A stretch of DNA of 48,735 nt from Actinomycetota bacterium (GTDB taxonomy: Bacteria > Actinomycetota > Thermoleophilia > Solirubrobacterales > 70-9): the NCBI GenBank assembly GCA_018268415.1, contig JAFDWO010000155.1:1-48735 (forward strand). Reading direction: 5' to 3'. The translations under genes were made by a program, and so were the position numbers. The notes beneath the pieces are model-generated. The model was not told where the DNA came from and did not search any database. It saw nothing but the letters and a program-made list of their open reading frames with translations. Numbering within the stretch: the stretch's first letter is position 1; each line of letters opens with the position of its first letter. Positions 36,382 to 46,322 of this stretch are shown one piece after another.

Positions 36382-37653
36382 CTATTTGAGGAAGCCCTCG
36401 TAGTTACGCATCATCAGCTGGGCCTCCAGCTGCTTCACGGTATCGAGGGCGACACCGATCACGATCAGGATCGAGGTGCCGCCGAAGTAGAAGTTCGCCG
36501 AGGTCTGACTGATCAGGATCGTCGGCAAGGCCGCCACCGCGCCCAGGTAGAGGGCGCCGGGGAAGGTCAGCCGGGACAGGATCCGGTCCAGGTACTCCGC
36601 CGTGGGCCTACCTGGTCGCACACCGGGGATGAAGCCGCCATACCGTTTGAGGTTGTCGGCCTGATCCACCGGATTGAACGTGACCGCGGTGTAGAAGTAG
36701 GTGAAGATGATGATGAAGAGGACCTCGCCGATCACGTAGGGCACCGAGTTGGGGCTGAAGAATTCGGCGAAGTCCAGGGCCGCCGGGGTGTTCAGCAGCT
36801 GACCGATGGTCGGTGGGAAGGCCATGATCGACGCGGCGAAGATGACCGGGATGACGCCCGCCATGTTGACCCGCAGCGGCAGGTAGGTCGAGCCGCCCGA
36901 GGTCATTTTCCGCCCGACCACGCGTTTTGCATACTGGACCGGGATGCGGCGCTGGCCCTCCTGGACGAAGACGATCGCGACGATCACCGCCAGCGCGATG
37001 AACGGCATCATCACGACGAAGACCTGATCGGGGTTGTCCCACCACTTGGTGATCCCGCTCGGGATCGACGAGGCGATCGAGGCGAAGATCATCAGCGAGA
37101 TGCCGTTGCCGATGCCGCGCTGGGTGATGAGCTCGCCCAGCCACATCAGCAGCACCGAACCGGCGGTCAGGCAGATCACGATCAGCATCACCCTGGGGAA
37201 GGTCAGGTTGCCGACCACACTGGCACCGGTTTCGTTGCCGAAGGACCGGAAGAGGAAGACATAACCGATGCTCTCGAAGAAGGAGAGCGCGACGGTGAGG
37301 TAGCGCGTGTACTGGGTGATTTTCTGCTGGCCGACCTCACCTTCTTTCTGCAGGCGCTCGAGCGAGGGCAGCACCACGGTCAGGAGCTGCAGGATGATCG
37401 ACGCCGTGATGTACGGCATGATCCCCAACGCAAAAAGCGACAGCCTGGAAAGGCTGCCGCCGGAGAAGAGGTTCAGGAAGCCGAGGACGTTGGAGCCGCC
37501 GAAATTGCTCGACACCGACTTGACGGCTTCGACGTCGACGCCGGGCGCGGGGATATAGGCGCCGAGGCGGTACAGGGCCAGCATCGCCGCGGTGAAGGCG
37601 AGCTTCTTCCTGATGTCCGCAACGCTGAAAGCGTTGAGAATAGTCCTGAGCAT
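36382..37653 (-). CDS. secY: Protein translocase subunit SecY
   Basis: The channel subunit of the Sec translocon. The 423-residue product has about ten membrane segments. It begins MLRTILNAFSVADIRKKLAF, and GAYIPAPGVDVEAVKSV is the typical first loop. NVLGFLNLFSGGSLSRLSLF, RGIGNGISLMIFASI, the cytosolic loop YAKRVVGRKMTSGGSTYLPL and the C-terminal FIPGVRPGRPTAEYLDRILS follow. The ATG shares one nucleotide with the rplO stop (TAATG), so the two are coupled. Confidence 0.98.
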   Translation of the reverse strand: MLRTILNAFSVADIRKKLAFTAAMLALYRLGAYIPAPGVDVEAVKSVSSNFGGSNVLGFLNLFSGGSLSRLSLFALGIMPYITASIILQLLTVVLPSLERLQKEGEVGQQKITQYTRYLTVALSFFESIGYVFLFRSFGNETGASVVGNLTFPRVMLIVICLTAGSVLLMWLGELITQRGIGNGISLMIFASIASSIPSGITKWWDNPDQVFVVMMPFIALAVIVAIVFVQEGQRRIPVQYAKRVVGRKMTSGGSTYLPLRVNMAGVIPVIFAASIMAFPPTIGQLLNTPAALDFAEFFSPNSVPYVIGEVLFIIIFTYFYTAVTFNPVDQADNLKRYGGFIPGVRPGRPTAEYLDRILSRLTFPGALYLGAVAALPTILISQTSANFYFGGTSILIVIGVALDTVKQLEAQLMMRNYEGFLK

Positions 37654-38150
37654 TACGGCTCCAGAGTCTGACAGGTCCCGCCGGCGGCCTCGATCTTCTC
37701 CTGGGCCGCCTTGCTGAAGGCGTGCGCACGGACCGTCAATTTCAGCGTGATCTCGCCGCGGGCGAGGATCTTCACCGGGTCCGTCCGGGTCGCGAGGCCC
37801 TTGGCCTTCAGCGTCTCAGGGGTCACCTCGTCGCCCGCCTCGAAGCGCTGCTCGAGGTCGGCAAGGTTGACCGGCTGAGTCTTGGTGCGGAAGTTCTCGA
37901 AGGGCATCGACTTCTTCATGTGCGGGCCGCGAAGCTTGCGCATCCGCATGTGGATCGGCGTCTGACCGCCCTCGTACCCGGCCTTTTCCTTCGCGCCCGA
38001 GCGCGAGCCCGCGCCCTTGTGGCCGCGGCCGGAGGTCTTGCCGTTGCCCGAGCCCTCGCCGCGACCGACGCGCTTGCGGCGGTGCGTGGAGCCCTTCTTC
38101 GGCTTCAGGTTGTGGAGGCCGATCTCCTCGGCGCGGGTCTGGTCAGCCAT
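37653..38150 (-). CDS. rplO: 50S ribosomal protein L15
   Basis: The 165-residue L15 begins with HNLKPKKGSTHRRKRVGRGE, SGNGKTSGRGHKGAGSRSGA and YEGGQTPIHMRMRKLRGPH, all standard, and ends with the beta-rich domain EITLKLTVRAHAFSKAAQEK then IEAAGGTCQTLEP. The ATG lies inside the end of rpmD (8-nt overlap), and its stop overlaps the secY start. Confidence 0.98.
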   Translation of the reverse strand: MADQTRAEEIGLHNLKPKKGSTHRRKRVGRGEGSGNGKTSGRGHKGAGSRSGAKEKAGYEGGQTPIHMRMRKLRGPHMKKSMPFENFRTKTQPVNLADLEQRFEAGDEVTPETLKAKGLATRTDPVKILARGEITLKLTVRAHAFSKAAQEKIEAAGGTCQTLEP

Positions 38151-38319
38151 TGTCGACCTCGACCAGGTGCGAGACGACGCGCAGCTGACCCTGCAGCTGC
38201 GGCGAGTCCTCGCGCTCGACGGATTTGCCGATGCGCCCCAGGCCCAACGCCCTGAGGGTTGCTTTCTGCTTCGGGTTGGTGCCGTTCGGCGATCGGGTCT
38301 GCGAGATCTTGATGCTCAC
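38143..38319 (-). CDS. rpmD: 50S ribosomal protein L30
   Basis: A 58-residue L30: [40 protein letters not shown] and [15 protein letters not shown]. The start is GTG 38319, overlapping the rpsE stop as GTGA, and the last codons overlap the rplO start by 8 nt. Both ends are therefore coupled. The gene is short enough to be missed by a length cut-off but is in its conserved place between rpsE and rplO. Confidence 0.95.
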   Translation of the reverse strand: MSIKISQTRSPNGTNPKQKATLRALGLGRIGKSVEREDSPQLQGQLRVVSHLVEVDNG

Positions 38320-38972
38320 GACGCCTCACCCTCCGTCGGCGCACCCTCCGCGGGCGCCCCCTCGGTGGCGGTGGCCACCGCGGCGGCAGGCTCCTCTTGC
38401 GGCTCGGCCTCGAGGTGCTCGCCGTCGCCGGTGCCCTTCTCGCCGGTCAGGCCGAGGACCTGGGTGATCGTCAGGCCACGCAGCTCGGCGACCTCCTCCG
38501 GGCGGCGCAGGCGGATCAGGCCGTCCATCGTCGCCTTCACGAGGTTGATCGGATTCTGCGTGCCGATGCTCTTGGTGAGCACGTCGCGGACACCGCCGAG
38601 CTCGAGCACGGCGCGGACGCCGCCGCCGGCGATGACGCCGGTACCGGGGCTGGCCGGCCGCAGGACGACGTGACCGGCGCCATAGCGGCCGATGATCCTG
38701 TGGGTGATCGTCTGGCCGTATTTGGGCACGCGGATCAGGTTCTTGCGGGCGTCCTCGACGCCCTTCTGGATCGCCAGCGGCACCTCGCGCGCCTTGCCGT
38801 AACCGATCCCGACCACGCCCTCTTCGTCGCCGACGGCGACGAGCGCGGTGAAGGAGAAGCGGCGACCGCCCTTGACCACCTTGGCGACGCGATTGATCTC
38901 GATCACGCGCTCCTGGAGGTCGAGGCCGCGCGGGCTGACCGTCTCGACGTTGTTCATGTCCATGCCCTTCAT
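38316..38972 (-). CDS. rpsE: 30S ribosomal protein S5 with acidic C-terminal tail
   Basis: S5 helps decoding accuracy and mRNA unwinding. The 218-residue product contains the double-stranded RNA-binding N-domain ([40 protein letters not shown]) and the C-domain ([40 protein letters not shown]). About 40 extra residues at the C-terminus are Ala, Glu and Pro-rich. ATG 38972 is used; ATG at codon 4 or 6 is also possible. The stop overlaps rpmD. Confidence 0.97.
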   Translation of the reverse strand: MKGMDMNNVETVSPRGLDLQERVIEINRVAKVVKGGRRFSFTALVAVGDEEGVVGIGYGKAREVPLAIQKGVEDARKNLIRVPKYGQTITHRIIGRYGAGHVVLRPASPGTGVIAGGGVRAVLELGGVRDVLTKSIGTQNPINLVKATMDGLIRLRRPEEVAELRGLTITQVLGLTGEKGTGDGEHLEAEPQEEPAAAVATATEGAPAEGAPTEGEAS

Positions 38973-39015
38973 GAGCAGCGGACCACCGTAGCGGAAGTTG
39001 CCTCGAGGCGGGTCA

Positions 39016-39369
39016 TCAGAACTTCAGCCCCCCCTCGCGCGCGCCGTCGGCAAGGGCCTTGACGCGACCGTGGTACTGGTAGCCGCCGCGGTCGAAGACA
39101 CAGGTCTCGACCCCCGCCGCCTTGGCCCGCTCGGCCAGCAGTTCGCCCGCCTTCTGCGCCTGGGCCGACGCCGTGAGGCCTTTCAGCTCAGGCTCGATCC
39201 AGTTGACCGCCGCCACGGTGTGGCCCTTGCGATCGTCGATCAGCTGGGCGAAGACACCCTTGTTCGAGCGATACACCGAGAGGCGCGGACGCTCCGCCGT
39301 ACCCGTGACCCGGGCGCGGACGCGACGCCGGCGACGCAGCCGCCGCTGCCGTGAAGTGAGAACCGTCAT
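39016..39369 (-). CDS. rplR: 50S ribosomal protein L18
   Basis: L18 binds 5S rRNA. The 117-residue product has the basic N-terminus [40 protein letters not shown], and [20 protein letters not shown] then REGGLKF at the end. The start overlaps the rplF stop as ATGA. Confidence 0.98.
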   Translation of the reverse strand: MTVLTSRQRRLRRRRRVRARVTGTAERPRLSVYRSNKGVFAQLIDDRKGHTVAAVNWIEPELKGLTASAQAQKAGELLAERAKAAGVETCVFDRGGYQYHGRVKALADGAREGGLKF

Positions 39370-39899
39370 GCGCGCTTACCAACCTTTCGCAGGACCTGCT
39401 CGTCGCGGTAACGGATGCCCTTGCCCTTGTAGGGCTCCGGCGGGCGCCGCTTGCGGATGTCCGCCGCGACCTGGCCGACGAGCTGCTTGTCGATGCCGCG
39501 AACGATGATCTCGGTCTGCTGCGGCACCTCGAATTCGATCCCCGCCGGGGCCTCGATCGAGACCGGATGGGAGAAGCCGAGCGCCAGCTCGAGGTTCTTG
39601 CCTTTCAGCGCGGCGCGGTAACCGACACCCTGGATCTCGAGGCGCTTCTCGAACCCGTCGGTGACGCCCTCGACCATGTTCGCGATCAGGCTGCGGGTGA
39701 GCCCGTGCAGGGCACGGTGCTCGCCCCGGTCGGTCGGCCGGGCGACGAGGATCGTGCCGTCCTCCTGGGAGACCGTCATCTCCTGGGAGTAGGTCTGGGT
39801 CAGCTCCCCCTTCGGCCCCTTGATCGCGATGTTGCCGGGGGCGATCGTCACCGTGACGGCGTCGGGGACTGCAACTGGCTTTCTTCCGATTCGACTCAT
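39366..39899 (-). CDS. rplF: 50S ribosomal protein L6
   Basis: The 177-residue L6 reads [20 protein letters not shown] with [20 protein letters not shown] in the first domain, then [20 protein letters not shown] and [35 protein letters not shown] in the second, all standard. It follows rpsH by 18 nt and overlaps rplR by 4 nt. Confidence 0.98.
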   Translation of the reverse strand: MSRIGRKPVAVPDAVTVTIAPGNIAIKGPKGELTQTYSQEMTVSQEDGTILVARPTDRGEHRALHGLTRSLIANMVEGVTDGFEKRLEIQGVGYRAALKGKNLELALGFSHPVSIEAPAGIEFEVPQQTEIIVRGIDKQLVGQVAADIRKRRPPEPYKGKGIRYRDEQVLRKVGKRA

Positions 39900-39917
39900 C
39901 TCAAACTCTCTTCGACG

Positions 39918-40313
39918 TCACCAGACGTAGGCGACTACCTCGCCACCGACGCCCTGCTGACGCGCTTCGTGACCGGTCATCACCCCGTGCGAGGTGCTGA
40001 CGATCGCGGTTCCGGTCCCACCCTGCACCCGCGGCACGCTTTTGTGATCGACGTACCGGCGACGGCCGGGGCGGGAGACCCGTTCGATCCCGAGGATGAC
40101 AGGCTTGCGGTCCTCGGTGTACTTCAGGGTCACCGCGATCGTCTCGCCGACGCGCGCGGGCTTCTTGTGGAAGTCGGTGATGTAGCCCTGCTCCTTGAGG
40201 ATGCGCGAGAGCTCCATCTTCTGGGTCGACGCCGGGATCTCGACGTCGTCGTGGCCGGCGCGGATCGCGTTGCGGATCCGGGTCAGGTAATCGGCGATCG
40301 GGTCGGTGTGCAT
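39918..40313 (-). CDS. rpsH: 30S ribosomal protein S8
   Basis: S8 binds the central 16S domain and is a known autoregulator of the spc operon in other bacteria. The 131-residue product begins MHTDPIADYLTRIRNAIRAG and ends GTGTAIVSTSHGVMTGHEAR then QQGVGGEVVAYVW. ATG 40313 is chosen; the longer open frame above it is shadow of rpsN. Confidence 0.98.
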   Translation of the reverse strand: MHTDPIADYLTRIRNAIRAGHDDVEIPASTQKMELSRILKEQGYITDFHKKPARVGETIAVTLKYTEDRKPVILGIERVSRPGRRRYVDHKSVPRVQGGTGTAIVSTSHGVMTGHEARQQGVGGEVVAYVW

Positions 40314-40315
40314 CG

Positions 40316-40501
40316 CTACCAGCTCGACTTGGTCATGCCGGGGACGTAGCCCTCGTGGGCGGCCTCGCGCAGGCAGATCCGGCAGAGACCGAACTTGCGG
40401 TAGTACGCGCGCGGACGACCGCAGCGACGGCAGCGGTTGTATTCCCGGCTTTTGAACTTTGCTTTGCGGCCCTGGCGGACCTTCTGGGAAGTCTTGGCCA
40501 T
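40316..40501 (-). CDS. rpsN: 30S ribosomal protein S14, zinc type
   Basis: A 61-residue short S14 with the zinc site CxxC...CxxC (Cys24, 27, 40, 43 in [25 protein letters not shown]) and ends GMTKSSW. This short, zinc-binding form is the spc-operon type in Gram-positive bacteria. It lies between rplE (5-nt gap) and rpsH (2-nt gap). Confidence 0.98.
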   Translation of the reverse strand: MAKTSQKVRQGRKAKFKSREYNRCRRCGRPRAYYRKFGLCRICLREAAHEGYVPGMTKSSW

Positions 40502-40506
40502 GCTTC

Positions 40507-41304
40507 TTAACTCTCCTCGGCGGCACTCTCGCCGGCCTCGTCGTCGGCGCCCTCGGTGCCCGCGTCCTCGGTCTCGGGCTTGGCGTACGCCTCAGGGTTC
40601 TCCTGTTTCAATTCCTCGAGAGCGGCCTGCTCGGTCTCGGCCTTCAGGCGCGCCTCCTCTTTTTCCCGCTCTTCCTCGGCGGCTTTCTCCTCGGCTTCGC
40701 GCTCGGCCTGACCGGGACGGCCCTCCTGCGCGAACGGCATGCCCAGGCCGAGCAGCAGCTCGAACGCCTCGAGGTCGGTCTTCGCCGTGGTCGTCATCGT
40801 CACGTCGAGACCGCGCACGATGTCCACCGAGTCATAGTCGATTTCCGGGAAGATCAGCTGCTCTTTGACGCCCATCGAGTAGTTGCCGCGGCCGTCGAAG
40901 CTGCGCGGGTTGAGCCCGCGGAAGTCACGGATGCGCGGCACCGCGATCGAGGTGAGGCGATCGAGGAACTCCCACATGCGGGCGCGGCGCAGCGTCACCG
41001 AGACGCCAACCGGCATGCCCTCGCGGACTTTGAAGGACGCGATCGACTTGCGGGCCCGGCGCACGTTCGGGTGCTGGCCGGCGATCGTCGCCAGCTGTTC
41101 GGTGGCAAGTTCGAAGGAGCGGTTGTCCTGTTTCTCCTTGCCGAGACCCATGTTGAGGGTGATCTTCACCAGCTTCGGCGCGTCCATCGGCGTCGAGTAG
41201 CCGAACTTCTTGGTCAGCGCCGGCAGGACCTCGTCCTCATATTTTTCGCGCAGGCGCGGCGGCGGGGCCGCCTGCGACACGGGAGTCACGGTTCCAGCCT
41301 CCAT
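40507..41304 (-). CDS. rplE: 50S ribosomal protein L5 with long acidic C-terminal extension
   Basis: L5 binds 5S rRNA and touches the P-site tRNA. The core (residues about 1-192) has [60 protein letters not shown] and [20 protein letters not shown]. Residues about 193-265 are extra: a Glu/Ala/Lys-rich helical stretch ([20 protein letters not shown]) and an acidic end. Bacterial L5 usually ends near residue 180-190. The ATG shares one base with the rplX stop. Confidence 0.97.
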   Translation of the reverse strand: MEAGTVTPVSQAAPPPRLREKYEDEVLPALTKKFGYSTPMDAPKLVKITLNMGLGKEKQDNRSFELATEQLATIAGQHPNVRRARKSIASFKVREGMPVGVSVTLRRARMWEFLDRLTSIAVPRIRDFRGLNPRSFDGRGNYSMGVKEQLIFPEIDYDSVDIVRGLDVTMTTTAKTDLEAFELLLGLGMPFAQEGRPGQAEREAEEKAAEEEREKEEARLKAETEQAALEELKQENPEAYAKPETEDAGTEGADDEAGESAAEES

Positions 41305-41642
41305 CAGTCGACCTCCGCCCCCGAGCGGCGCGCGATCCGCACGCGCTTACCGTCGTCCGTGCGACGCACGCCGATCCGGGTGCCTTTGTTGCCTTTCGGG
41401 TCGAGCAGCATCACGTTCGAGACGTTGATCGGCCCCTCCTTCTCGACGATGCCACCGGGGTTGGCAGTGGCCATGTCACCGGTCGAGCGGGGACGTTCGT
41501 GGCGCTTGACGATGTTCAGGCCCTCGACGTAGACGCGGCGCTTCTTCGGCTCCGTGCGGAGCACGCGTCCGGTCTTGCCGCGGTCCTTGCCGCTGATGAC
41601 GACGACCTGGTCGTCGGTCCTGATGCGCATGGTCTTGGCCAC
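41304..41642 (-). CDS. rplX: 50S ribosomal protein L24
   Basis: L24 starts 50S assembly. The 112-residue product has the KOW motif [20 protein letters not shown] and [20 protein letters not shown], and [20 protein letters not shown] near the end. The 2-nt gap after rplN and 1-nt overlap with rplE fit the spc operon. Confidence 0.98.
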   Translation of the reverse strand: MAKTMRIRTDDQVVVISGKDRGKTGRVLRTEPKKRRVYVEGLNIVKRHERPRSTGDMATANPGGIVEKEGPINVSNVMLLDPKGNKGTRIGVRRTDDGKRVRIARRSGAEVD

Positions 41643-41644
41643 GG

Positions 41645-42016
41645 TCAGAGCACCTCGGGTGCCAAGGAGATGATTTTCATGAAGTTGCGATCGCGAAGTT
41701 CGCGGGCGACGGGGCCGAAGATGCGGGTCCCGCGCGGGTTGTTGTTCGCCGGGTCGATCAGCACGGCAGCGTTCTCGTCGAAGGAGATGTAGGTGCCGTC
41801 GGGGCGGCCGAGCGGCTTCTTGGTCCGCACGACCACTGCCTGGACGACCTCGCCCTTGCGCACGCCGCCCTGCGGGCTCGCCGATTTCACGGTCGCGGTG
41901 ATGACGTCGCCGACCGACGCATAACGACGGTGCGAGCCGCCCTTGACGCGGATGCAGAGCAGCTCACGGGCGCCGGAGTTGTCGGCCACTTTGAGTCGGG
42001 ACTCCTGCTGGATCAT
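41645..42016 (-). CDS. rplN: 50S ribosomal protein L14
   Basis: The 123-residue L14 begins [27 protein letters not shown] and contains [20 protein letters not shown] and [28 protein letters not shown] 42016 gives the family N-terminus; the open frame above it is shadow. It follows rpsQ by 4 nt. Confidence 0.98.
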   Translation of the reverse strand: MIQQESRLKVADNSGARELLCIRVKGGSHRRYASVGDVITATVKSASPQGGVRKGEVVQAVVVRTKKPLGRPDGTYISFDENAAVLIDPANNNPRGTRIFGPVARELRDRNFMKIISLAPEVL

Positions 42017-42020
42017 CGGT

Positions 42021-42623
42021 CTACCTCGCCTTCTCGACGACGTCGACGAGACGCCAGCGCTTGGTCTTCGACAGCGGCCGGGTCTCGACGACACGAACGA
42101 CGTCGCCCTCCCCCGCCTCGTTGCGCTCGTCGTGCGCGTGCAGCGTGCGCGAGCGGCGGACGATCTTCTCGTAGGTCGGATGACGGCGGGCGATGTCGAT
42201 GCGCACGGTGATCGACTTGTCGCCTTTATTGGAGACAACGATGCCCTGGCGAACCTTGGCGGCGTTCGAGTCGCGCTCGGCCGGGGGCGTGCCGGTGCCC
42301 GCTTTGTGGGCAGCCTTCAGCGCGGCGCGTTCCTTGCGGCGCTCGTCGGCCTTGCCCTTGCGCCGGGCGTCACGGTCCGCGGCCCGCTCCTCCGCGGTGC
42401 GCGGCGGGTTGGCCTTGTGCGGCTCGCGCGACTTGAGCAGGCGGCGACGCTCCTTCCAGGGAAGGTCGTCGAGAGGATCCGGCTCGGCGGAGGCGGCCTC
42501 CGGGGCCGGCGCCTCGGCGGAGGCCTCAGCCTCGGCGGCAGGGGCCTCCGTGGCCTGAGGAGTCTCCTCGGCCTGCGGCTCCTCGGCCATCTCGGCGGTT
42601 TTCTCGGTGCTCTCGTCGCTCAT
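42021..42623 (-). CDS. rpsQ: 30S ribosomal protein S17 with long N-terminal extension
   Basis: The C-terminal 83 residues are a normal S17 ([60 protein letters not shown]). In front lie about 117 extra residues: first an acidic Ala/Glu/Pro stretch ([20 protein letters not shown]), then a basic stretch with [20 protein letters not shown] and [20 protein letters not shown]. Bacterial S17 is usually 80-110 residues. The extended start at 42623 overlaps the rpmC stop by 4 nt (ATGA), which supports it. Confidence 0.95.
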   Translation of the reverse strand: MSDESTEKTAEMAEEPQAEETPQATEAPAAEAEASAEAPAPEAASAEPDPLDDLPWKERRRLLKSREPHKANPPRTAEERAADRDARRKGKADERRKERAALKAAHKAGTGTPPAERDSNAAKVRQGIVVSNKGDKSITVRIDIARRHPTYEKIVRRSRTLHAHDERNEAGEGDVVRVVETRPLSKTKRWRLVDVVEKAR

Positions 42624-42835
42624 ATCCGTCGCGTCTCTTTCTCCACATCGATACCGCGCTCGCGAGCCACGGTGATCAGCCGGGCAACGTCACGTTTCGC
42701 CTGTCCGAGGCGGGCGGTGTTCTCGAGCTCGCCGGTGGCGTGCCGGAAGCGGAGGTTGAAGGCCTCCTCCTTGGCGTCGATCAGTTTCGCCACCAGCTCG
42801 TCGTCTTTCAGATTGTGCACCTCCGCGGCTTTCAC
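42620..42835 (-). CDS. rpmC: 50S ribosomal protein L29
   Basis: A 71-residue, all-helical L29 near the exit tunnel: [56 protein letters not shown]. It overlaps rplP and rpsQ by 4 nt at each end. Confidence 0.97.
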   Translation of the reverse strand: MKAAEVHNLKDDELVAKLIDAKEEAFNLRFRHATGELENTARLGQAKRDVARLITVARERGIDVEKETRRI

Positions 42836-43251
42836 TGCTCCGCCCCCTCGCGCTTCACGAATTTCGTTTTCACGGGGAGCTTGTGCCCGGCGAGGCGCAG
42901 CGCTTCGCGCGCCAGGTCCTCGGGAACGCCGGCCAGCTCGAACATGACCTTGCCCGGCTTGACCACGGCGACCCAGCCCTCGGGATTGCCCTTACCGGAG
43001 CCCATCCGCGTCTCGGCGGGCTTCTTGGTGTAGGGCTTGTCGGGGAAGACGTTGATCCAGACCTTCCCGCCACGTTTGATCTTGCGGGTCATCGCGACAC
43101 GGGCGGCCTCGATCTGGCGGTTGGTGATCCAGCCTCGCTCGACGGCCTTGATCCCGTACTCGCCGAAGGCGACGGTGCTGCCGCCCTTGGTGTCGCCGCG
43201 CATGCGACCACGGAACTGTTTGCGGTGCTTGACCCGCTTCGGCATCAACAT
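42832..43251 (-). CDS. rplP: 50S ribosomal protein L16
   Basis: The 139-residue L16 sits near the A and P sites. It begins [20 protein letters not shown] and has [60 protein letters not shown]. The start shares one base with the rpsC stop (TGATG pattern). Confidence 0.98.
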   Translation of the reverse strand: MLMPKRVKHRKQFRGRMRGDTKGGSTVAFGEYGIKAVERGWITNRQIEAARVAMTRKIKRGGKVWINVFPDKPYTKKPAETRMGSGKGNPEGWVAVVKPGKVMFELAGVPEDLAREALRLAGHKLPVKTKFVKREGAEQ

Positions 43252-44192
43252 CAGCGACCACCTCCGCCGCCACCGCCGCGCGGGCCGCGACCACCGTCGC
43301 CGCCACGACCGCCACCGGGTCCACCGGGACCACGACCGCCGGGGCCACCCGGTCCGCGACCGCCGCCGCCACGACCGCCAGGTCCGCGACCGCCGCCGGG
43401 ACCACCAGGTCCGCGACCGCCGCCGGGCCCGCCGCCGCGGCCACGACCGCCGCCGGGCCCGCGACCGCCACGGTCACGTCCACCGCGATCACGATCGCGA
43501 TCACGACCGCCGCCGGGCCCGCGGCTGGGCGGAGCCTCGTCGGGGTTGATGATGTCGGAGCGGAAGCCCTCGGGCATGACTTCACCCTTGTTGATCCAGC
43601 ATTTGACCCCGATGCGGCCGGTCGTCGTGCGGGCCTCGAAGAAGCCGTAGTCGATGTCGGCGCGCAGGGTGTGGAGCGGCACGCGGCCGTCCGAGTAGCT
43701 TTCGGTCCGCGCCATCTCGGCGCCGCCGAGGCGACCGGATACCTGGACCTTCACGCCCTTGGCGCCGGAGCGCATCGCCGAGGTCAGGGCGCGTTTCATC
43801 GCGCGCCGGAAGGCGACCCGGTTCTGCAGCTGCTCGGCGATCGACTGGGCGACCAGTTTGGCGTCGAGCTCGGGTCGTTTGACCTCGCGGATGTTGACCT
43901 TCACCGGGCTGCCGGTCAGCTTGTGCAGCTCTTTGCGCAGCGCGTCGACTTCGGAGCCCGATTTGCCGATCACGATGCCGGGGCGGGCCGTGTGGATGTC
44001 GACGGCGACCTCGCCGCGGCGCTCGATCGTGATGCTCGAGAGCCCCGCGTGCGAAAGCTTGTTTTCGATGTGGTCGCGGATCGCCAGGTCTTCCTGCAGC
44101 CGGTCCGCGAAGTTTTTCTCCTCGAACCAGTTCGACTTCCAGTCGTGGATGTAGCCGACCCGGAAACCCTCGGGGTGGATCTTCTGTCCCAT
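43251..44192 (-). CDS. rpsC: 30S ribosomal protein S3 with RGG-type C-terminal tail
   Basis: S3 forms part of the mRNA entry tunnel. Residues 1-221 are a normal S3: [20 protein letters not shown], the KH domain [20 protein letters not shown], and [40 protein letters not shown]. Residues 222-313 are a tail made almost only of Gly, Arg, Asp and Pro in RGG/GPGG repeats (for example [19 protein letters not shown]). Such tails bind RNA in other proteins. The DNA of the tail is a GC-rich, purine/pyrimidine-biased repeat, likely to vary in length between strains. Confidence 0.97.
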   Translation of the reverse strand: MGQKIHPEGFRVGYIHDWKSNWFEEKNFADRLQEDLAIRDHIENKLSHAGLSSITIERRGEVAVDIHTARPGIVIGKSGSEVDALRKELHKLTGSPVKVNIREVKRPELDAKLVAQSIAEQLQNRVAFRRAMKRALTSAMRSGAKGVKVQVSGRLGGAEMARTESYSDGRVPLHTLRADIDYGFFEARTTTGRIGVKCWINKGEVMPEGFRSDIINPDEAPPSRGPGGGRDRDRDRGGRDRGGRGPGGGRGRGGGPGGGRGPGGPGGGRGPGGRGGGGRGPGGPGGRGPGGPGGGRGGDGGRGPRGGGGGGGR

Positions 44193-44206
44193 GATCTAGT
44201 TCTTCC

Positions 44207-44884
44207 TCAGTCGTCTTCGACGGGGGTCAGCGCCACGGCGATGTGGCTGGTTCGCTTGTTGATCGGGGTGGCACGGCCGAGCGCGCGCGGGCGATAGCGG
44301 CGCAGGGTCGGCCCTTCGTCGACCGTGATCGAGGCGATCTTCATCTCGTCGCCCACCAGGTCGTGATTGTTCTCGGCGTTCGCCGCCGCCGAGTTGATCA
44401 GCTTCTGGATGTCGCGGGCGGCACCGCGGGGGGAGAACTCGAGCAGCGCCCGGGCCTGCTCGATGTGCAGGCCGCGGACCTGGTCGGCGACCAGACGCGC
44501 CTTGCGCGGCGCGACGCGCACGTATTTGGCGGTCGCCCTGACGACCGGCTGCTCTTCCGGAGCGCGCGGACGACGGCGCGAAGGAGCCGGTTTCTTGGTC
44601 TCCGCTTTGTCAGCTTTTTTGGCGCGAGAGGGTTTTTTCTCCGCGTCTTTTTTCTCGGCTTTGTCTTTTTTCGCAGCCGGTTTTTTCTCTTTGGAGTCTT
44701 TTTTCTCTTTGGAGTCTTTTTTCTCCGCCGAGTCTTTTTTCGCAGCCTCTTTTTTCGGCGCGTCTTTTTTGGCAGCCGGTTTCGACTCTTCTTTCGCGGC
44801 CGGCTTCTCGGCTTTCACCTCGGGCGCGTCCGCTTTCGACTCTTTGGAGTCGGTTTTCTCTTTGTTGTCTTTCTCGTCTGCCAT
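44207..44884 (-). CDS. rplV: 50S ribosomal protein L22 with Lys-rich N-terminal extension
   Basis: The C-terminal 110 residues are L22: VVRATAKYVRVAPRKARLVA DQVRGLHIEQARALLEFSPR, then KLINSAAANAENNHDLVGDE and the tip region GPTLRRYRPRALGRATPINK RTSHIAVAL. Before it come about 112 extra residues rich in Lys, Glu, Asp and Ala, with repeats of KKDSKEKKDSKEKK and PAAKKD. The DNA shows a run of ctctttggagtcttttttc repeats. The conserved L22 loop that lines the exit tunnel is intact. Confidence 0.96.
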   Translation of the reverse strand: MADEKDNKEKTDSKESKADAPEVKAEKPAAKEESKPAAKKDAPKKEAAKKDSAEKKDSKEKKDSKEKKPAAKKDKAEKKDAEKKPSRAKKADKAETKKPAPSRRRPRAPEEQPVVRATAKYVRVAPRKARLVADQVRGLHIEQARALLEFSPRGAARDIQKLINSAAANAENNHDLVGDEMKIASITVDEGPTLRRYRPRALGRATPINKRTSHIAVALTPVEDD

Positions 44885-44899
44885 CAGTCAGTCCGTTGC

Positions 44900-45163
44900 T
44901 TAGTCGCGACCACCGTGCGAACGGAAGGTCCGGGTCGGCGCGAACTCGCCGAGCTTGTGGCCGACCATCGACTCCGAGATGAAGACCGGCACGTGTTTTT
45001 TGCCGTCGTGGACGGCGATCGTGTGGCCGACCATCTCCGGGAAGATCGTCGAGGTCCGCGACCAGGTTTTGGTCATCTGTTTTTTGCCGGCCTCGTTCAT
45101 GGCGTTGATGCGTGCCATCAGGCGCTCTTCAACCCACGGGCCCTTTTTGGTCGAACGACCCAT
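44900..45163 (-). CDS. rpsS: 30S ribosomal protein S19
   Basis: The 87-residue S19 begins [20 protein letters not shown] and has [55 protein letters not shown]. It follows rplB by 3 nt. Confidence 0.98.
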   Translation of the reverse strand: MGRSTKKGPWVEERLMARINAMNEAGKKQMTKTWSRTSTIFPEMVGHTIAVHDGKKHVPVFISESMVGHKLGEFAPTRTFRSHGGRD

Positions 45164-45166
45164 GGG

Positions 45167-46015
45167 TTACCTCCCGCCCTTCTTCTTGCCGCGACGACGG
45201 CCGCGAACGATGTAACGATCCGACTGCTTGCCCTTCTTGCGGGTCCGGTAGCCGAGCGTCGGCTTGCCCCACGGGGTGACCGGGTGGCCACCGGGAGTGT
45301 GGTGGGCCTCGCCGCCGCCGTGCGGGTGGTCGACCGGGTTCATCGCGACGCCGCGGCTCTGCGGGCGCTTGCCCTTGTGGCGGCTGCGACCGGCCTTGCC
45401 GACCTTGAGGTTCTGGTGCTCGGCGTTGGAGAGGACGCCGATCGAGCCGCGGCACTCGGCGCGGACCATCCGCATCTCGGTACTCGGCAGGCGCAGGGTG
45501 ACCATGTCGCCCTCCTTCGCCACCAGCTGGATCGCGGTGCCGGCGGAGCGACCCATCTTGCCGCCCTGACCGGGGATCAGCTCGACGTTATGGACGATCG
45601 TGCCGGTCGGCATCTGGCCGAGCGCCAGCGCGTGGCCCGGTTTGATGTCGGCCTCGGGACCGGATTTCACCGTGTCCCCCACTTTCAAGGCGGCGGGCGC
45701 GAGGATGTAGTCCTTGTGTCCGTCGGCGTAGTGGAGCAGGGCGATGTAGCAGGAGCGGTTCGGGTCGTACTCGATCGTCGCGACCTTCGCGGGCACGCCG
45801 TCCTTCAGCCGCTTGAAGTCGATCTTGCGGTAGCGCCGCTTGGCGCCGCCGCCGCGGTGGCGGGCGGTGACCCGACCGTTGGAGTTGCGGCCGCCGGACT
45901 TTTTCAGCCCTTCGGTGAGCTTGCGTTCCGGCTCCTTCGCGGTCACCTGCTCGCGCAGCGGGTAGGTGGCGAAGCGGCGGCCCGGGCTCGTCGGTTTCGT
46001 TTTGCGGTTCGGCAT
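45167..46015 (-). CDS. rplB: 50S ribosomal protein L2
   Basis: L2 is needed for subunit joining and the peptidyl-transferase centre. The 282-residue product has [62 protein letters not shown], and the C-terminal [20 protein letters not shown] with the conserved His, and the basic end [12 protein letters not shown]. Confidence 0.98.
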   Translation of the reverse strand: MPNRKTKPTSPGRRFATYPLREQVTAKEPERKLTEGLKKSGGRNSNGRVTARHRGGGAKRRYRKIDFKRLKDGVPAKVATIEYDPNRSCYIALLHYADGHKDYILAPAALKVGDTVKSGPEADIKPGHALALGQMPTGTIVHNVELIPGQGGKMGRSAGTAIQLVAKEGDMVTLRLPSTEMRMVRAECRGSIGVLSNAEHQNLKVGKAGRSRHKGKRPQSRGVAMNPVDHPHGGGEAHHTPGGHPVTPWGKPTLGYRTRKKGKQSDRYIVRGRRRGKKKGGR

Positions 46016-46028
46016 CTCTCAATCTCTC

Positions 46029-46322
46029 CTAGGCGGTCTGTCCGCCTTCGAACAACTCGATCCGCTCGCCCGGAGCGAGCTGCACGACAGCCTTCTTCCA
46101 GGCGCGGGTGCGGCCTTTGGTGAGGCCGCGACGCTTCGGCTTCGACCGCACCTTGGCGGTCCGGACCGCGGCGACGTTGACGCTGAAGACCTCTTCGACC
46201 GCCTGCGCGATCTGGGTCTTGTGGGCGCGGTCGTCGACCCGGAAGGTGTACTTGCCCTCGGCGATCAGCGCGTAGCTCTTCTCCGAGATCACCGGACGGA
46301 TGAGGATCGTGCGGGCGTCCAT
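46029..46322 (-). CDS. rplW: 50S ribosomal protein L23
   Basis: L23 is the docking site for trigger factor and SRP at the tunnel exit. The 97-residue product begins MDARTILIRPVISEKSYALI AEGKYTFRVDDRAHKTQIAQ AVEEVF and has VRSKPKRRGLTKGRTRAWKK. The ATG shares one base with the rplD stop. Confidence 0.97.
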   Translation of the reverse strand: MDARTILIRPVISEKSYALIAEGKYTFRVDDRAHKTQIAQAVEEVFSVNVAAVRTAKVRSKPKRRGLTKGRTRAWKKAVVQLAPGERIELFEGGQTA

